47,350 nt of DNA. Origin: Actinomadura chibensis NBRC 106107 (lineage in GTDB: Bacteria > Actinomycetota > Actinomycetes > Streptosporangiales > Streptosporangiaceae). Within the stretch, counting starts at the first letter, position 1. The number at the start of each line of letters is the position of its first letter. The translations under genes and the position numbers were made by a program. The notes beneath the pieces were generated by a model. It saw only the letters and a list, made by a program, of their open reading frames with translations, made no database searches and had not been told where the DNA came from. Below, piece after piece: positions 26,415 through 35,009 of this stretch. Where the stretch lies: positions 1 through 47,350 of the forward strand of contig NZ_BCQP01000080.1 of NCBI RefSeq assembly GCF_001552135.1, given 5' to 3'.

Positions 26415-29400
26415 CTTCCCGGTGCTGCTCGGCCCGGTCCGCGTGGAGACGCGGTTCACCCGGACCGAGTTGCTCGTCCGGGTGTTCCCCGACGAGTGGG
26501 CGATCGACAAGTTCGAGCCCCGTCCCACCCGCGCCGAACTCGCCGCGCTGGACGCCTACTGGACCGGCGTCTGGGCGTCCGGCGGTTCGGAGGTGGGGGA
26601 GCGGGCCGCCTGGCACGAGCTGGTCGCCCGCGTCCCGGCCGGGCGCGCGGGATGGCTGCTGCAGGGGCACCGTCCGGCCAACCCGGCGGACCGTCCGACC
26701 GGGGTGCCGCCGACGACGACCGTGCTGGTGATCGTCAGCGCCGCGCCGCCCGCCGCGAACGACCGCCAGCCCGCCGTGACGTACTGGACGGCCGTCTGGC
26801 GCGCGCACGGCGACCGCGCCAAGTTGCGCGACGCCGACGTCGCGCTGCTCGCGGCGGTCGGGAAGACGCGGGCCGACGCGATCCGGGCCCGCCGTCCACA
26901 GGGTGTGGACAGCGCACCCGTCACCGGTGGCGACGACGTCGTGGTGTCGTTCCTCGTGCTGCCGCCGCCCGCCGCCGACCAGATCGCGCCGCAATCCTGG
27001 ACTGTCGCCGCGAAGGCGACGCTGCTGCCCGACCGGTTCGTCGCGTTCGGGTACGTGAACGGCGCGCAGGTGTTCGCCGAGCCCGGCGGCCCGGTGCGGC
27101 CGGAGCTCGCGGTCAGCCCGGACCCGGGCGAGACGGCGGCGAACCAGCTCAGGATCGACGAGACCACGGGCGCGCTGACCGTGCCGCCCGCGCTGCGCTG
27201 GCTGACCGACTTCACCGAGGCCGTCGACGCCGGGATGGGGATCCGGATCCCCCTCCAGGCCGCGTTCCAGAACGGCGTCGACCGGCTCGTCGTGCTGGGC
27301 CTGCGCGAGCAGGCGACGCCGGAGCAGTCCGCGACGGCGCTCGGCGCCCTGCTCACCCGCCAGCTCCGCAGCCCGGCCGGGTTCAGCCTGCTGCCGCAGG
27401 GCACGCCGACGAACAACACCGAGCAGGCCCCGGCCGGTCAGGACGCCAAGGCCGAGGCCGAGGCGGGGCTCGCCACGGCGGCCGGGTTCGCCGCAACGGC
27501 CGCCGACTGGACGACGAAGACCGACGGCGAGTGGTTCGCCGAGCTGCTCGGCCTCGACCCGGCGGTGCTGGCCGGGGTGCCGAACGCCGAGGGCGCCGAC
27601 CGGCGCGACGCGCGGGCCGCGCACACCGCGCTGTGGCCCGCGACCTGGGGCTACTACCTCGGGTCGCTGCTCAACGGCGTGCTCACCGACGATCAGATCG
27701 CGCAGACCAGGGCGTTCTTCGTCCAGCACGTGTCCGGACGCGGCCCGCTCTCCGCCGTGAAGATCGGCCGCCAGCCGTACGGCATCCTGCCGACGACCGT
27801 GTTCTCCCGGCTGGCCTGGCCGGACACGGCGAAGCACCGCAGGGCGCTGAACGCCGTCCTGGCGGAGGCGGCGAAGGACTGGCACGGCGCGCTCGCCCAC
27901 GTCGCCCACCTGGACGGGACGAGCGACGACCCGCACCAGGCGCTGCTGGACATCCTGGCGCTGCACCCCACGTCGGCCGAGTTCCACCAGCGGTACGCGC
28001 AGAGCGTCGAGGACATCTTCAACCGCGAGAACCTCCGCGCCCTCGGCCCCCAGGTGAAGGACGCGCTGGAACGGCAGTTGGCCATGCCGCAGCCGATCCG
28101 CGCGCTGCTCGCCCGGTTGGGCCGTCCGACGAGCGACCCGGCGGCCGACCCCGACCTGCTGCGGCGGCTGTTCACCGACGTCCACCACCCGCTGCTGGCG
28201 CCGCTGGTGGACGACCGCCCGCTGTCGGAGACCGACCCGATCCGCGCCTACACCGGCGACCGCCGCAACTACCTGAGCTGGCTCGCCGACAACGCCCGCG
28301 ACGACCTGGACAAGGTGCGCGAGGAGAAGGGCTTCCTCGACGACCTGCCGCCGTCCGCGCTGCTGTACCTGCTGGCGCGGCACGCGGTGCTGCTCGGCTG
28401 GGCGGAGGCCGCGAGGCGGCTCGCCCTCGCCACGCCGGGCGTCGCGGCGCCCGACCCGCGGGACGCGCCGTTCGTCCACGTCAAGATCCCGAGGCCCGGC
28501 CAGACGATCCCGAGCGAGAGCCGGTACCGCACGCTGTACTCGACCGACCCGGCGATGACCGGCGGGCAGTCCGTGCTGGTCCACGAGTACATCCGCACGG
28601 TGCTCGGCACCCACCCGGCCACCGCCGAACTCGACGAGCAGATCAGGGCGCTCGGCCTGCTCGCCGGGCTGCCCACCGCGCGGCTGGAGCGGGTCCTCGC
28701 CGAGCACGTCGACTGCGCCACCTACCGGCTGGACGCCTGGCGGCTCGGCCTGGCGAACGAGCGGCTGGCCGAACTGCGGTACGGCCCCGGCGGCACGGAC
28801 GCACCGCGGCGCGGCGTCCATCTCGGCGCGTACGGCTGGCTGGAGAACGTTGCCCGGCGGACGAGCGGCGAGACCGCCCCCGTCACGCCGCCCGCCGACC
28901 TCGCGACCGTGTTCGGCACCGCGCCGATCCCGGTCGACCCGGCCAACGGCGGCTACGTCCACACGCCGTCGCCCGCGCACGCCCGCACGGCCGCCGTCCT
29001 GCGCGCCGGATACCTCGCCAACAGGACGCCGGACACGAGCGCGTTCGCGGTGAACCTCAGCTCCGAGCGCGTCCGGCTCGCCCTCACGATCCTGGACGGG
29101 ATGCGCCAGGGCCAGTCGCTCGGCGCGCTGCTCGGCTACCGCTTCGAGCGCGGCCTGCACGACCGCCGTGCCGGCCTCGACCGGTACATCGCCGGGCTCC
29201 GGCTGAAGTTCCCGCTCCGCGCCAACAAGATCGAGGAGACCGTCCCGGCGCCGGACGACCCCGCCCGCCCCCGCCGCGTCGAGCAGGTCGAGGCCCGCAA
29301 CGTGATCGACGGGCTGGCGCTGCTAAGGCACGTGGACGCGCTGCCCGAAGCCGACCGGCACTACCCGTTCGGCTTCACGGACCTGCGACCGGCCGACGCG

Positions 29401-31641
29401 GACGTGGCCGGCGACATCGGCAAGGAGATCGACGCGCTCCGCGACGTGCGCGACGCGCTCGCCGACCTCGCCGTGGCCGAGGGCACCCACCAGGCGTTGC
29501 AGGGCCACCCCGAACGCGCCTCGGCGACGCTGGACGCGTACGCGAAGGAGGGCGTCGCGCCGGAGCCGTCCGTCGTGGAGACCCCGCGCAGCGGCACCAC
29601 CCTGACGCACCGCCTCGGCCTCCAGCTCATGGCGGGCCGTCCGCCCGGCCGGGGCGCGCCGCGCGGCATGGCCGAGCCGGGGGTGAACGCGTGGCTGCCC
29701 GCCGTCCTGCCGAACCCCACGGCGGTGGCCGCGCTGGTGACCTGGCGGGACCCGGACGACGGCACGAAGAAGCAGCGGCTCGTCACCCAGCAGGAGACCG
29801 GGCTGGAGCCCATCGACCTGCTCTGGGCGCTGCGCCCGGCCGACGAGGCCGCGATGACCGACCTGGACGACCGGATCCTCGGCGTCGTGGTCGACCAGTC
29901 GAAACCGCGCCCGGACGTCGAGCTGACGATCGAGTACACCACCCGGATCTCCGACCAGAACGGCCCGGGATTCGCCGGGAAGATCGGCTTCTTCGAGCTG
30001 TCCCCGCTGGTCGCGGCGCTGCGGACGCTGCTGACGAGCGCGCGGCCGCTGCGTCCGAGCGACCTCGTCCCGGCCGCCGGGAGCGCGCCGCTCGACCGGT
30101 CCGCCGACGACGCGGTGTCGCTGCCCCGGGAACGTCCGGCCGAGGTCTTGAAGGCCCTGACCGGGCTGCGCGACGACGTCACCGGCTTCATCTCCGACCT
30201 CGGGGCCCTCTACCCCGACGGCGCGGACCCGGACCGGGCCGCGCTGGTCGGCGGGATCGACACGTTCCTCACCCGGTACGCGAAGCTGGCCGTGGCGGCG
30301 GGCGGGTTCGGCCTGGTACGTAGCGGCTGGGGCGAGCTGGCGCAGTGGCGGCGCGGGGTGTTCGCCGCCGTCCTGGCCGCCGTCGCCGAGGTCGCCGACC
30401 GGATGGCCCGCGCGCTCGCCGCCGCCGACGCGCTGCTCGACCAGTACGACCACCTGCCGGCGTCCACGCCCGCCGAGGAGCGGTTCAAGATCCTGCAGCA
30501 GGCCGAGGGGCTGCTCACCACCAAGCCGGGCCCGCGTCCGGCGACCCCGCGCGAGCTGCGCGACCGGGTCGGCCGCCTGCGCGCCCGCTTCGCCGACCGC
30601 CTCCAGGACGTGAAGCGGATCGCCAAGACCAAGAAGACCACGCTGAGCGGCCTGCTCGCCGAGGTCGCGGCGCTGCTGCCGCTCACCGACGTCGACCCGG
30701 CCGGGCTGGACCTCGCGCCGTACGGGGACCAGGTCGTCGCGTACGGCAGGGAGCTGCTCGCCCGCGCCGGGAAGCTGAAGGACGAGCTGTCCGAACGCGC
30801 CGACGCGGCGACCAAGGCGCTGGCCGTCTACGACAAGGCGATCCCCGGCCCCGACCGGGTGCAGGCCGCGGTCGACGCGCTCAAGGCGCTGCTCGGCGAG
30901 GACGTGCTGGCCGTGCCCCAGTTCACCCCGCCCGGCCCGCTCCTCCAGCAGTGGAGCAAGGCGCGCAACGACGGCGACAGGCTCGTCGCGCACCTCACGC
31001 CCGCCCGCGACTTCCCGGTCGACGACTGGCTGCACGGCATGGCCCGCGTCCGGGAGAAGCCGCGGCTGTGGGAGAAGGCCGTGATGCTCGCGAGCGGGCT
31101 GCTCGGACCCGGCGGGCTGCTCGGCGTCCTCGGCTGGAAGGAGCCGCCGCTGACCCCGGTCCAGTTCCCCTACGTCGCGGGCGACCACTGGCTCGCCCTG
31201 GAGTTCGCGAAGGACCCGAACCTGCCCGACCAGCTCGCCGAGGACCGGCTGCTGTTCACCGCGCACTACACCGCCCCGCTCGTCGGCGACCAGTGCGGGC
31301 TGGTGTTCGACGAATGGACCGAGGTGATCCCGGCCGAGCGCGAGACCACCGGCATCGCGGTCCACTACGACGGGCCGGACGCCGAACCGCCGCAGGCGAT
31401 GCTCCTCGTCGTCCCGCCGGTGCGCGACCCTGCCGGGCGCTGGACGCCCGCCGACCTGCTCGACGCGATCACCGAGACGTTCGACCTGGCGAAGACCCGG
31501 GCCGTCGAGCCGGGGCACCTCGACGGGACGCCGTACGCGCACCTGCTCCCGGCCACGGTGATGTCGGCGACCCGGCGGCAGATCACCGTCAGCACCGATC
31601 TCGCGATCGCCAACCTGCGCTGGAAGGCCGTCCATGAGTGA
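26395..31641 (+). CDS. giant conserved protein of unknown function (1748 aa), cassette component
   Basis: 1748 residues from ATG 26395, inside the end of the preceding gene. No named domain recognised. The N-terminal module reads LLGPVRVETRFTRTELLVRV followed by FPDEWAIDKFEPRPTRAELA and later ATLLPDRFVAFGYVNGAQVF. Middle: FFVQHVSGRGPLSAVKIGRQ then PYGILPTTVF, and a long helical centre (about 480-1250). Residues 1340-1500 are strongly helical and may be coiled coil (ALAAADALLDQYDHLPASTP onward). The C-terminal domain has FDEWTEVIPAERETTGIAVH and LLPATVMSATRRQ. No signal peptide or transmembrane segment. It is not an NRPS/PKS, Rhs or Tc toxin by any motif I could find. It overlaps the next gene by 8 bases. 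Probably a structural scaffold; that is inference. Confidence 0.8.
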   Translation: MPVLSLDFPVLLGPVRVETRFTRTELLVRVFPDEWAIDKFEPRPTRAELAALDAYWTGVWASGGSEVGERAAWHELVARVPAGRAGWLLQGHRPANPADRPTGVPPTTTVLVIVSAAPPAANDRQPAVTYWTAVWRAHGDRAKLRDADVALLAAVGKTRADAIRARRPQGVDSAPVTGGDDVVVSFLVLPPPAADQIAPQSWTVAAKATLLPDRFVAFGYVNGAQVFAEPGGPVRPELAVSPDPGETAANQLRIDETTGALTVPPALRWLTDFTEAVDAGMGIRIPLQAAFQNGVDRLVVLGLREQATPEQSATALGALLTRQLRSPAGFSLLPQGTPTNNTEQAPAGQDAKAEAEAGLATAAGFAATAADWTTKTDGEWFAELLGLDPAVLAGVPNAEGADRRDARAAHTALWPATWGYYLGSLLNGVLTDDQIAQTRAFFVQHVSGRGPLSAVKIGRQPYGILPTTVFSRLAWPDTAKHRRALNAVLAEAAKDWHGALAHVAHLDGTSDDPHQALLDILALHPTSAEFHQRYAQSVEDIFNRENLRALGPQVKDALERQLAMPQPIRALLARLGRPTSDPAADPDLLRRLFTDVHHPLLAPLVDDRPLSETDPIRAYTGDRRNYLSWLADNARDDLDKVREEKGFLDDLPPSALLYLLARHAVLLGWAEAARRLALATPGVAAPDPRDAPFVHVKIPRPGQTIPSESRYRTLYSTDPAMTGGQSVLVHEYIRTVLGTHPATAELDEQIRALGLLAGLPTARLERVLAEHVDCATYRLDAWRLGLANERLAELRYGPGGTDAPRRGVHLGAYGWLENVARRTSGETAPVTPPADLATVFGTAPIPVDPANGGYVHTPSPAHARTAAVLRAGYLANRTPDTSAFAVNLSSERVRLALTILDGMRQGQSLGALLGYRFERGLHDRRAGLDRYIAGLRLKFPLRANKIEETVPAPDDPARPRRVEQVEARNVIDGLALLRHVDALPEADRHYPFGFTDLRPADADVAGDIGKEIDALRDVRDALADLAVAEGTHQALQGHPERASATLDAYAKEGVAPEPSVVETPRSGTTLTHRLGLQLMAGRPPGRGAPRGMAEPGVNAWLPAVLPNPTAVAALVTWRDPDDGTKKQRLVTQQETGLEPIDLLWALRPADEAAMTDLDDRILGVVVDQSKPRPDVELTIEYTTRISDQNGPGFAGKIGFFELSPLVAALRTLLTSARPLRPSDLVPAAGSAPLDRSADDAVSLPRERPAEVLKALTGLRDDVTGFISDLGALYPDGADPDRAALVGGIDTFLTRYAKLAVAAGGFGLVRSGWGELAQWRRGVFAAVLAAVAEVADRMARALAAADALLDQYDHLPASTPAEERFKILQQAEGLLTTKPGPRPATPRELRDRVGRLRARFADRLQDVKRIAKTKKTTLSGLLAEVAALLPLTDVDPAGLDLAPYGDQVVAYGRELLARAGKLKDELSERADAATKALAVYDKAIPGPDRVQAAVDALKALLGEDVLAVPQFTPPGPLLQQWSKARNDGDRLVAHLTPARDFPVDDWLHGMARVREKPRLWEKAVMLASGLLGPGGLLGVLGWKEPPLTPVQFPYVAGDHWLALEFAKDPNLPDQLAEDRLLFTAHYTAPLVGDQCGLVFDEWTEVIPAERETTGIAVHYDGPDAEPPQAMLLVVPPVRDPAGRWTPADLLDAITETFDLAKTRAVEPGHLDGTPYAHLLPATVMSATRRQITVSTDLAIANLRWKAVHE

Positions 31642-33493
31642 GCCGAACCCCGTCCCCCTGACGTTCGCCGACGAGCTGGCCCGGCGCCTGCACCCGACCG
31701 TGGGCGTGTGGAACCGGCTGGAGGGACGCCCGCGCACCACCGACTTCGAGCGGGCGCTGCGCGTCGAGGTCCGCGACCCGCTGTGGATGCTCACCCGGCA
31801 GTGGCAGCTCGGCGAGTTCCGCGGGACGGACGGCGGCTCCCCGGTCACCGCCACCTACTCGGTCGGCCCGTCCCGGCCCAGCAGGTTCCGGCCGTCCGGC
31901 GGCCCGCCCGAGGACCTGCCGACCGACCGGCCGCTGGAGACGGTGGCCGAGCGGCGGCCGCTGCCGTTCGCGTTCGGCGCCGAGGAGATCGCCTTCGACC
32001 TCCGCCTCATGATCGGCCACCGGTGGCTGAAGCTGCTCGGCAAGAACAACCTGCTGGGGCTCGACCTCTTCCGCTTCGAAAAGCAGTACGTCGACAAGTA
32101 CCCCATCGAACTGCCGGACGCCGAGCACCCCCGGGAAGAGGACACCGCCCGGCTCGCGCACCCCGAGGTGTGGGCGACGATGCAGACGATCGCCGGACGC
32201 CGGATGGACGGCTACCTCCTCTACCGGCACGTCAAGGACGGCGGGAACGCCGCCGACGGCATCAACGGGCTGCTGCACCGCACCACGCTCAACAACCTCG
32301 GCACGCGGCTCGTCGCCTGGTTCGACGCGCTGATCGACCAGCCCGCGGGGATCACCGCCGACCGTCCGGACGGGGACGCCGCCTGGGACCCGCGCCGCCT
32401 CGAACACCGCTTCTCCGTCTCCGCCTCGGTGCCCGGCGGCGCCGAGAAGGTCGTCACGGCGCAGGAGTACCCCGGCGGCGAACTCGACTGGCACGCCTTC
32501 TCCGTCGACCCCGGCGCCCCGCTCGGCGGGACGAGGCCGCCCGAGAAGACGCTCAGCCGGACGGTCTTCCCGGCCCCGGTCCGCTACTCGGGCATGCCGC
32601 TGCCGCGCTGGTGGGCGATCGAGGACGGGCGCACCAACTTCGCCGCCGTCCGCCCGGACAGCACCGACCTCGCGCGGCTGGTCTTCCTCGAATTCGCGCT
32701 GGTGTTCAGCAACGACTGGTACCAGTTGCCCTGCGACCTGCCCGCGGGCACCATCAACAAGATCCGCGGCCTCGTCGTCACGGACGTGTTCGGCGAGAAG
32801 CTCTGGATCACCCCCGCCGGGGCGGGCGACGACGAGGACCGGCGCCGCTGGTCGATGTTCACCCTGGACACCATCGGCTCCGCGCACGTCCCCGCGGACA
32901 CCGACCTGCTGCTGCCGCCGAGCGTCCCGAAGGTCGCCGAGGGCCCGCCGCTGGAGGAGGTCCTGCTGATCCGGGACGAGAACGCCAACCTGGTCTGGGG
33001 CATCGAGCAGACCGTGCGGATGCCGACCGGCGAACCGCGCCGGGGCGGCGAGGCCGCCGCCGAGGCCCTCCGCTTCCGCCGCCGCCACGCGCCGCCTTCG
33101 CCGCCCGCCGACCCGCCGCGCGCCCCGATCTCCTACCAGGCGATGAACACGATCCCCGAGCACTGGATCCCGTTCATCCCGGTGCACGTCCCGGGCGACA
33201 ACCGGGAGATCCAGCTCCAGCGCGCGGCGATGCCCGGCGTCGTGGACGGCAGGCCCGTCCCGGCCCGCACCACCCTGCTTCGCCACGGCTTCGACGCGGG
33301 AAAGCAGTACTTCGTGAACGAGGAGGAGGTGCCGCAGGCGGGCACCCGCCTGTCGGTCGCCTTCAACCGCACCCGCTGGCGGGACGGCCGCGTCGTCCTG
33401 TGGCTCAGCGCCCGGCGCGGCGTGGGCCGGGGCGAGGGCTCCAGCGGCCTCCGCTTCGACACCCTGACCGACACCCCGCCCCCGACCGGATAG
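31634..33493 (+). CDS. conserved protein of unknown function (619 aa), last cassette gene
   Basis: 619 residues from ATG 31634, overlapping the 1748-residue gene by 8 bases. No named domain recognised. Distinctive stretches: VRDPLWMLTRQWQLGEFRGT followed by DGGSPV near residues 50-75, IGHRWLKLLGKNNLLGLDLF (127-146), YSGMPLPRWWAIEDGRTNFA, LVFLEFALVFSNDWYQLPCD and FGEKLWITPAG. The aromatic-rich, charged sequence is soluble-looking, without signal peptide or membrane helix. A Pro/Arg-rich linker (about 470-500) separates a C-terminal beta domain ending in FNRTRWRDGRVVLWLSARRG. It closes the overlapping gene series and is followed by a hairpin, so it should be made with the 1061- and 1748-residue proteins. 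Confidence 0.8.
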   Translation: MSEPNPVPLTFADELARRLHPTVGVWNRLEGRPRTTDFERALRVEVRDPLWMLTRQWQLGEFRGTDGGSPVTATYSVGPSRPSRFRPSGGPPEDLPTDRPLETVAERRPLPFAFGAEEIAFDLRLMIGHRWLKLLGKNNLLGLDLFRFEKQYVDKYPIELPDAEHPREEDTARLAHPEVWATMQTIAGRRMDGYLLYRHVKDGGNAADGINGLLHRTTLNNLGTRLVAWFDALIDQPAGITADRPDGDAAWDPRRLEHRFSVSASVPGGAEKVVTAQEYPGGELDWHAFSVDPGAPLGGTRPPEKTLSRTVFPAPVRYSGMPLPRWWAIEDGRTNFAAVRPDSTDLARLVFLEFALVFSNDWYQLPCDLPAGTINKIRGLVVTDVFGEKLWITPAGAGDDEDRRRWSMFTLDTIGSAHVPADTDLLLPPSVPKVAEGPPLEEVLLIRDENANLVWGIEQTVRMPTGEPRRGGEAAAEALRFRRRHAPPSPPADPPRAPISYQAMNTIPEHWIPFIPVHVPGDNREIQLQRAAMPGVVDGRPVPARTTLLRHGFDAGKQYFVNEEEVPQAGTRLSVAFNRTRWRDGRVVLWLSARRGVGRGEGSSGLRFDTLTDTPPPTG

Positions 33494-33501
33494 CGCCGCC
33501 C

Positions 33502-33520
33502 GCCGCCGAGCACCGGCGGC
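33502..33520 (+). terminator. terminator hairpin after the giant cassette
   Basis: GCCGCCG (33502-33508) pairs with CGGCGGC (33514-33520) around loop AGCAC, 9 bases after the stop of the 619-residue gene. No T-run, as is common in high-GC genomes. Confidence 0.6.
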
Positions 33521-33586
33521 TCGATCATCCAGGAGCCCCTCGACGGCGAATAGGAGTCACTTCCGATGCGATGAGGGGACTCCCTG

Positions 33587-34732
33587 ATGCAACGTTCCTC
33601 CTGGCTCCGCAGAACCGTAAGGGCGGGTGTCGCGCTGGCCGCCGTGACCGGCGTGCTGCCCCTCGCCCTGCCCGCCGCGGGCGCCGTGCCCGCAGCGGGC
33701 GCCGTGGCGGCGCCTCCCGCTTACGCCGCCGACCTGCCCAACCTGAGCACGCCCCAGGTCGCCTACGACCGGCTCGCCAACCAGACGGCGCGGGGGGTGG
33801 CCGTGCGCGGCGCCGACGGCGCGCTGCTCTACGCCGCGCGCTCGGGCTCGGGCTTCACCGCCCTGCAGTCGCTCGGCGGGTTCATCGTCGGCGATCCGTC
33901 CGCGGTGGCCACGTCCGACGGCACCGACCTGTTCGTGCGCGGCGGCGACAACCAGGTCTACGCCAACCACGTCGCGCCCTCCGGCGCCGTCACCGGCTAC
34001 TCGGTGGTGTCCGGCATCACCGTCACCGGGGAGGTCGAGTCGATCGTCCCGGCGGACGAACCGGCCGGGACCGTGCGGATCTTCGCCCGCGGCCCGGAAG
34101 GCGCGGTGTGGACCAACGTCCGCCGCAACGGCGCCTGGGCCGGGTGGAGCAGCCTGGGCGGGTTCATCACCAGCGACATCACCGCGGGACGGCTGATCAG
34201 CACCATCGGCGGCAACGTCCGCATCTTCGTCCGCGGCGGGGACGACCGCGTCTACCTCAACCAGATCAGCCCGACCGGCGCCTCCGGTTTCCAGGCGGTC
34301 GACAACATGCGCGTCACCAGTGACATCGCGATCCGGGACAGCGACCCGATCAACGCGCTGGAGATCTTCGCCCGCGGCGAGGACAACCGGGTCTACACCC
34401 GCGACCTGTTCACCATCGGCGCCCCCTGGAAACCGCTGGACGGCGTGACCGCCACCAGCGACATCGCCGTCACCTCCCGGGCGCTGTACGTCCGGGGCGG
34501 CGACAACGCCGTCTACGTCAACCCCCAGAACTCCGGCACCGGGGCCTACCTCGGATTCCAGCGCGTCGACGGACCGGTCACCGGCAACCCGGCGGCCTTC
34601 ACCCTCCAGCCCAACGGGGGCCCGACGACCCAGTACCTGCTGGCCCGCCAGCCCGCCGGCACGCTCGCCTTCACCACGGGCGGCCCGCCGTTCGGCGGCT
34701 ACACCCAGGTCTCCGGCCCGGTCATCGACTAG
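33587..34732 (+). CDS. secreted seven-bladed beta-propeller, PLL-lectin-like
   Basis: 381 residues from ATG 33587 with GAGGGG 8 bases upstream. A long Sec signal peptide (WLRRTVRAGVALAAVTGVLP onward) ends near AYAADLPN. The rest is seven repeats of about 45 residues, each with a (R/L)-(I/L)-F-x-R-G-x-D-x-x-V-Y-x-N core, for example RIFVRGGDDRVYLNQ, EIFARGEDNRVYTRD, ALYVRGGDNAVYVNP. This is the pattern of PLL/tachylectin-like seven-bladed fucose-binding propellers, so binding of a cell-surface or environmental glycan outside the cell is likely. It lies 93 bases after the giant cassette, behind its terminator, and is followed by its own terminator, so it is probably a separate unit that may work with the cassette. 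Confidence 0.85.
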   Translation: MQRSSWLRRTVRAGVALAAVTGVLPLALPAAGAVPAAGAVAAPPAYAADLPNLSTPQVAYDRLANQTARGVAVRGADGALLYAARSGSGFTALQSLGGFIVGDPSAVATSDGTDLFVRGGDNQVYANHVAPSGAVTGYSVVSGITVTGEVESIVPADEPAGTVRIFARGPEGAVWTNVRRNGAWAGWSSLGGFITSDITAGRLISTIGGNVRIFVRGGDDRVYLNQISPTGASGFQAVDNMRVTSDIAIRDSDPINALEIFARGEDNRVYTRDLFTIGAPWKPLDGVTATSDIAVTSRALYVRGGDNAVYVNPQNSGTGAYLGFQRVDGPVTGNPAAFTLQPNGGPTTQYLLARQPAGTLAFTTGGPPFGGYTQVSGPVID

Positions 34733-34740
34733 GACACCCC

Positions 34741-34767
34741 GCCCCGCCGTCGTGACGGCGGCGGGGC
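34741..34767 (+). terminator. terminator hairpin after the lectin-like gene
   Basis: CCGCCGTC pairs perfectly with GACGGCGG around a tight centre, and outer C/G pairs extend it past one bulged base. It begins 8 bases after the stop codon. Confidence 0.65.
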
Positions 34768-34869
34768 ACGCCCTCTCCGCCGCCCGCGAGCCCACCCTTC
34801 TAAAGCGCTGGGACGGCTGGGGCCGGCGGGACGCGTGTGAGCACGCCGCCAGGAAGCCCGCGGCGCGGT

Positions 34870-34943
34870 TGTTGAACAGTTGTCAAGACAGAAAATGCGT
34901 TGAAAAAGACGAAGTTGATCCGCTTCTGAGTGGGGCATACCGT
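34870..34943 (+). promoter_or_regulatory. promoter region of the second DUF4360 gene
   Basis: An AT-richer patch. -35 TTGATC (34915-34920) and -10 TACCGT (34938-34943) have a 17-base spacer, the same form as the promoter of the first DUF4360 gene. TGTTGAACA at 34870-34878 also occurs at 13172-13180, and 13 of 15 bases match when the next six are included. Spacing from this element to the -35 differs between the two (7 and 36 bases). Confidence 0.45.
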
Positions 34944-35009
34944 CGCAAATGGCCGGAGCGGCCGACAGGGTCGCGACGGAAAACCCCGATTCAATTGGAA
35001 ACCATATCC

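Noticed and set aside
18621..26528. Very long open frames on the minus strand opposite the DUF6603 and 1061-residue genes
   Set aside because: They are Arg/Gly/Pro-rich translations typical of the antisense of high-GC genes, have no family resemblance, and conflict with well-supported plus-strand proteins.
26395..31641. Tc-type insecticidal toxin, Rhs/polymorphic toxin or NRPS/PKS megaprotein
   Set aside because: No RHS/YD repeats, toxin C-terminal boundary, carrier domain, ketosynthase or adenylation motif is visible in the 1748-residue protein.
15509..33493. Extracellular contractile injection system or phage tail
   Set aside because: No sheath, tube, spike, baseplate or AAA+ ATPase protein could be recognised in or near the cassette, so size and propellers alone do not support it.
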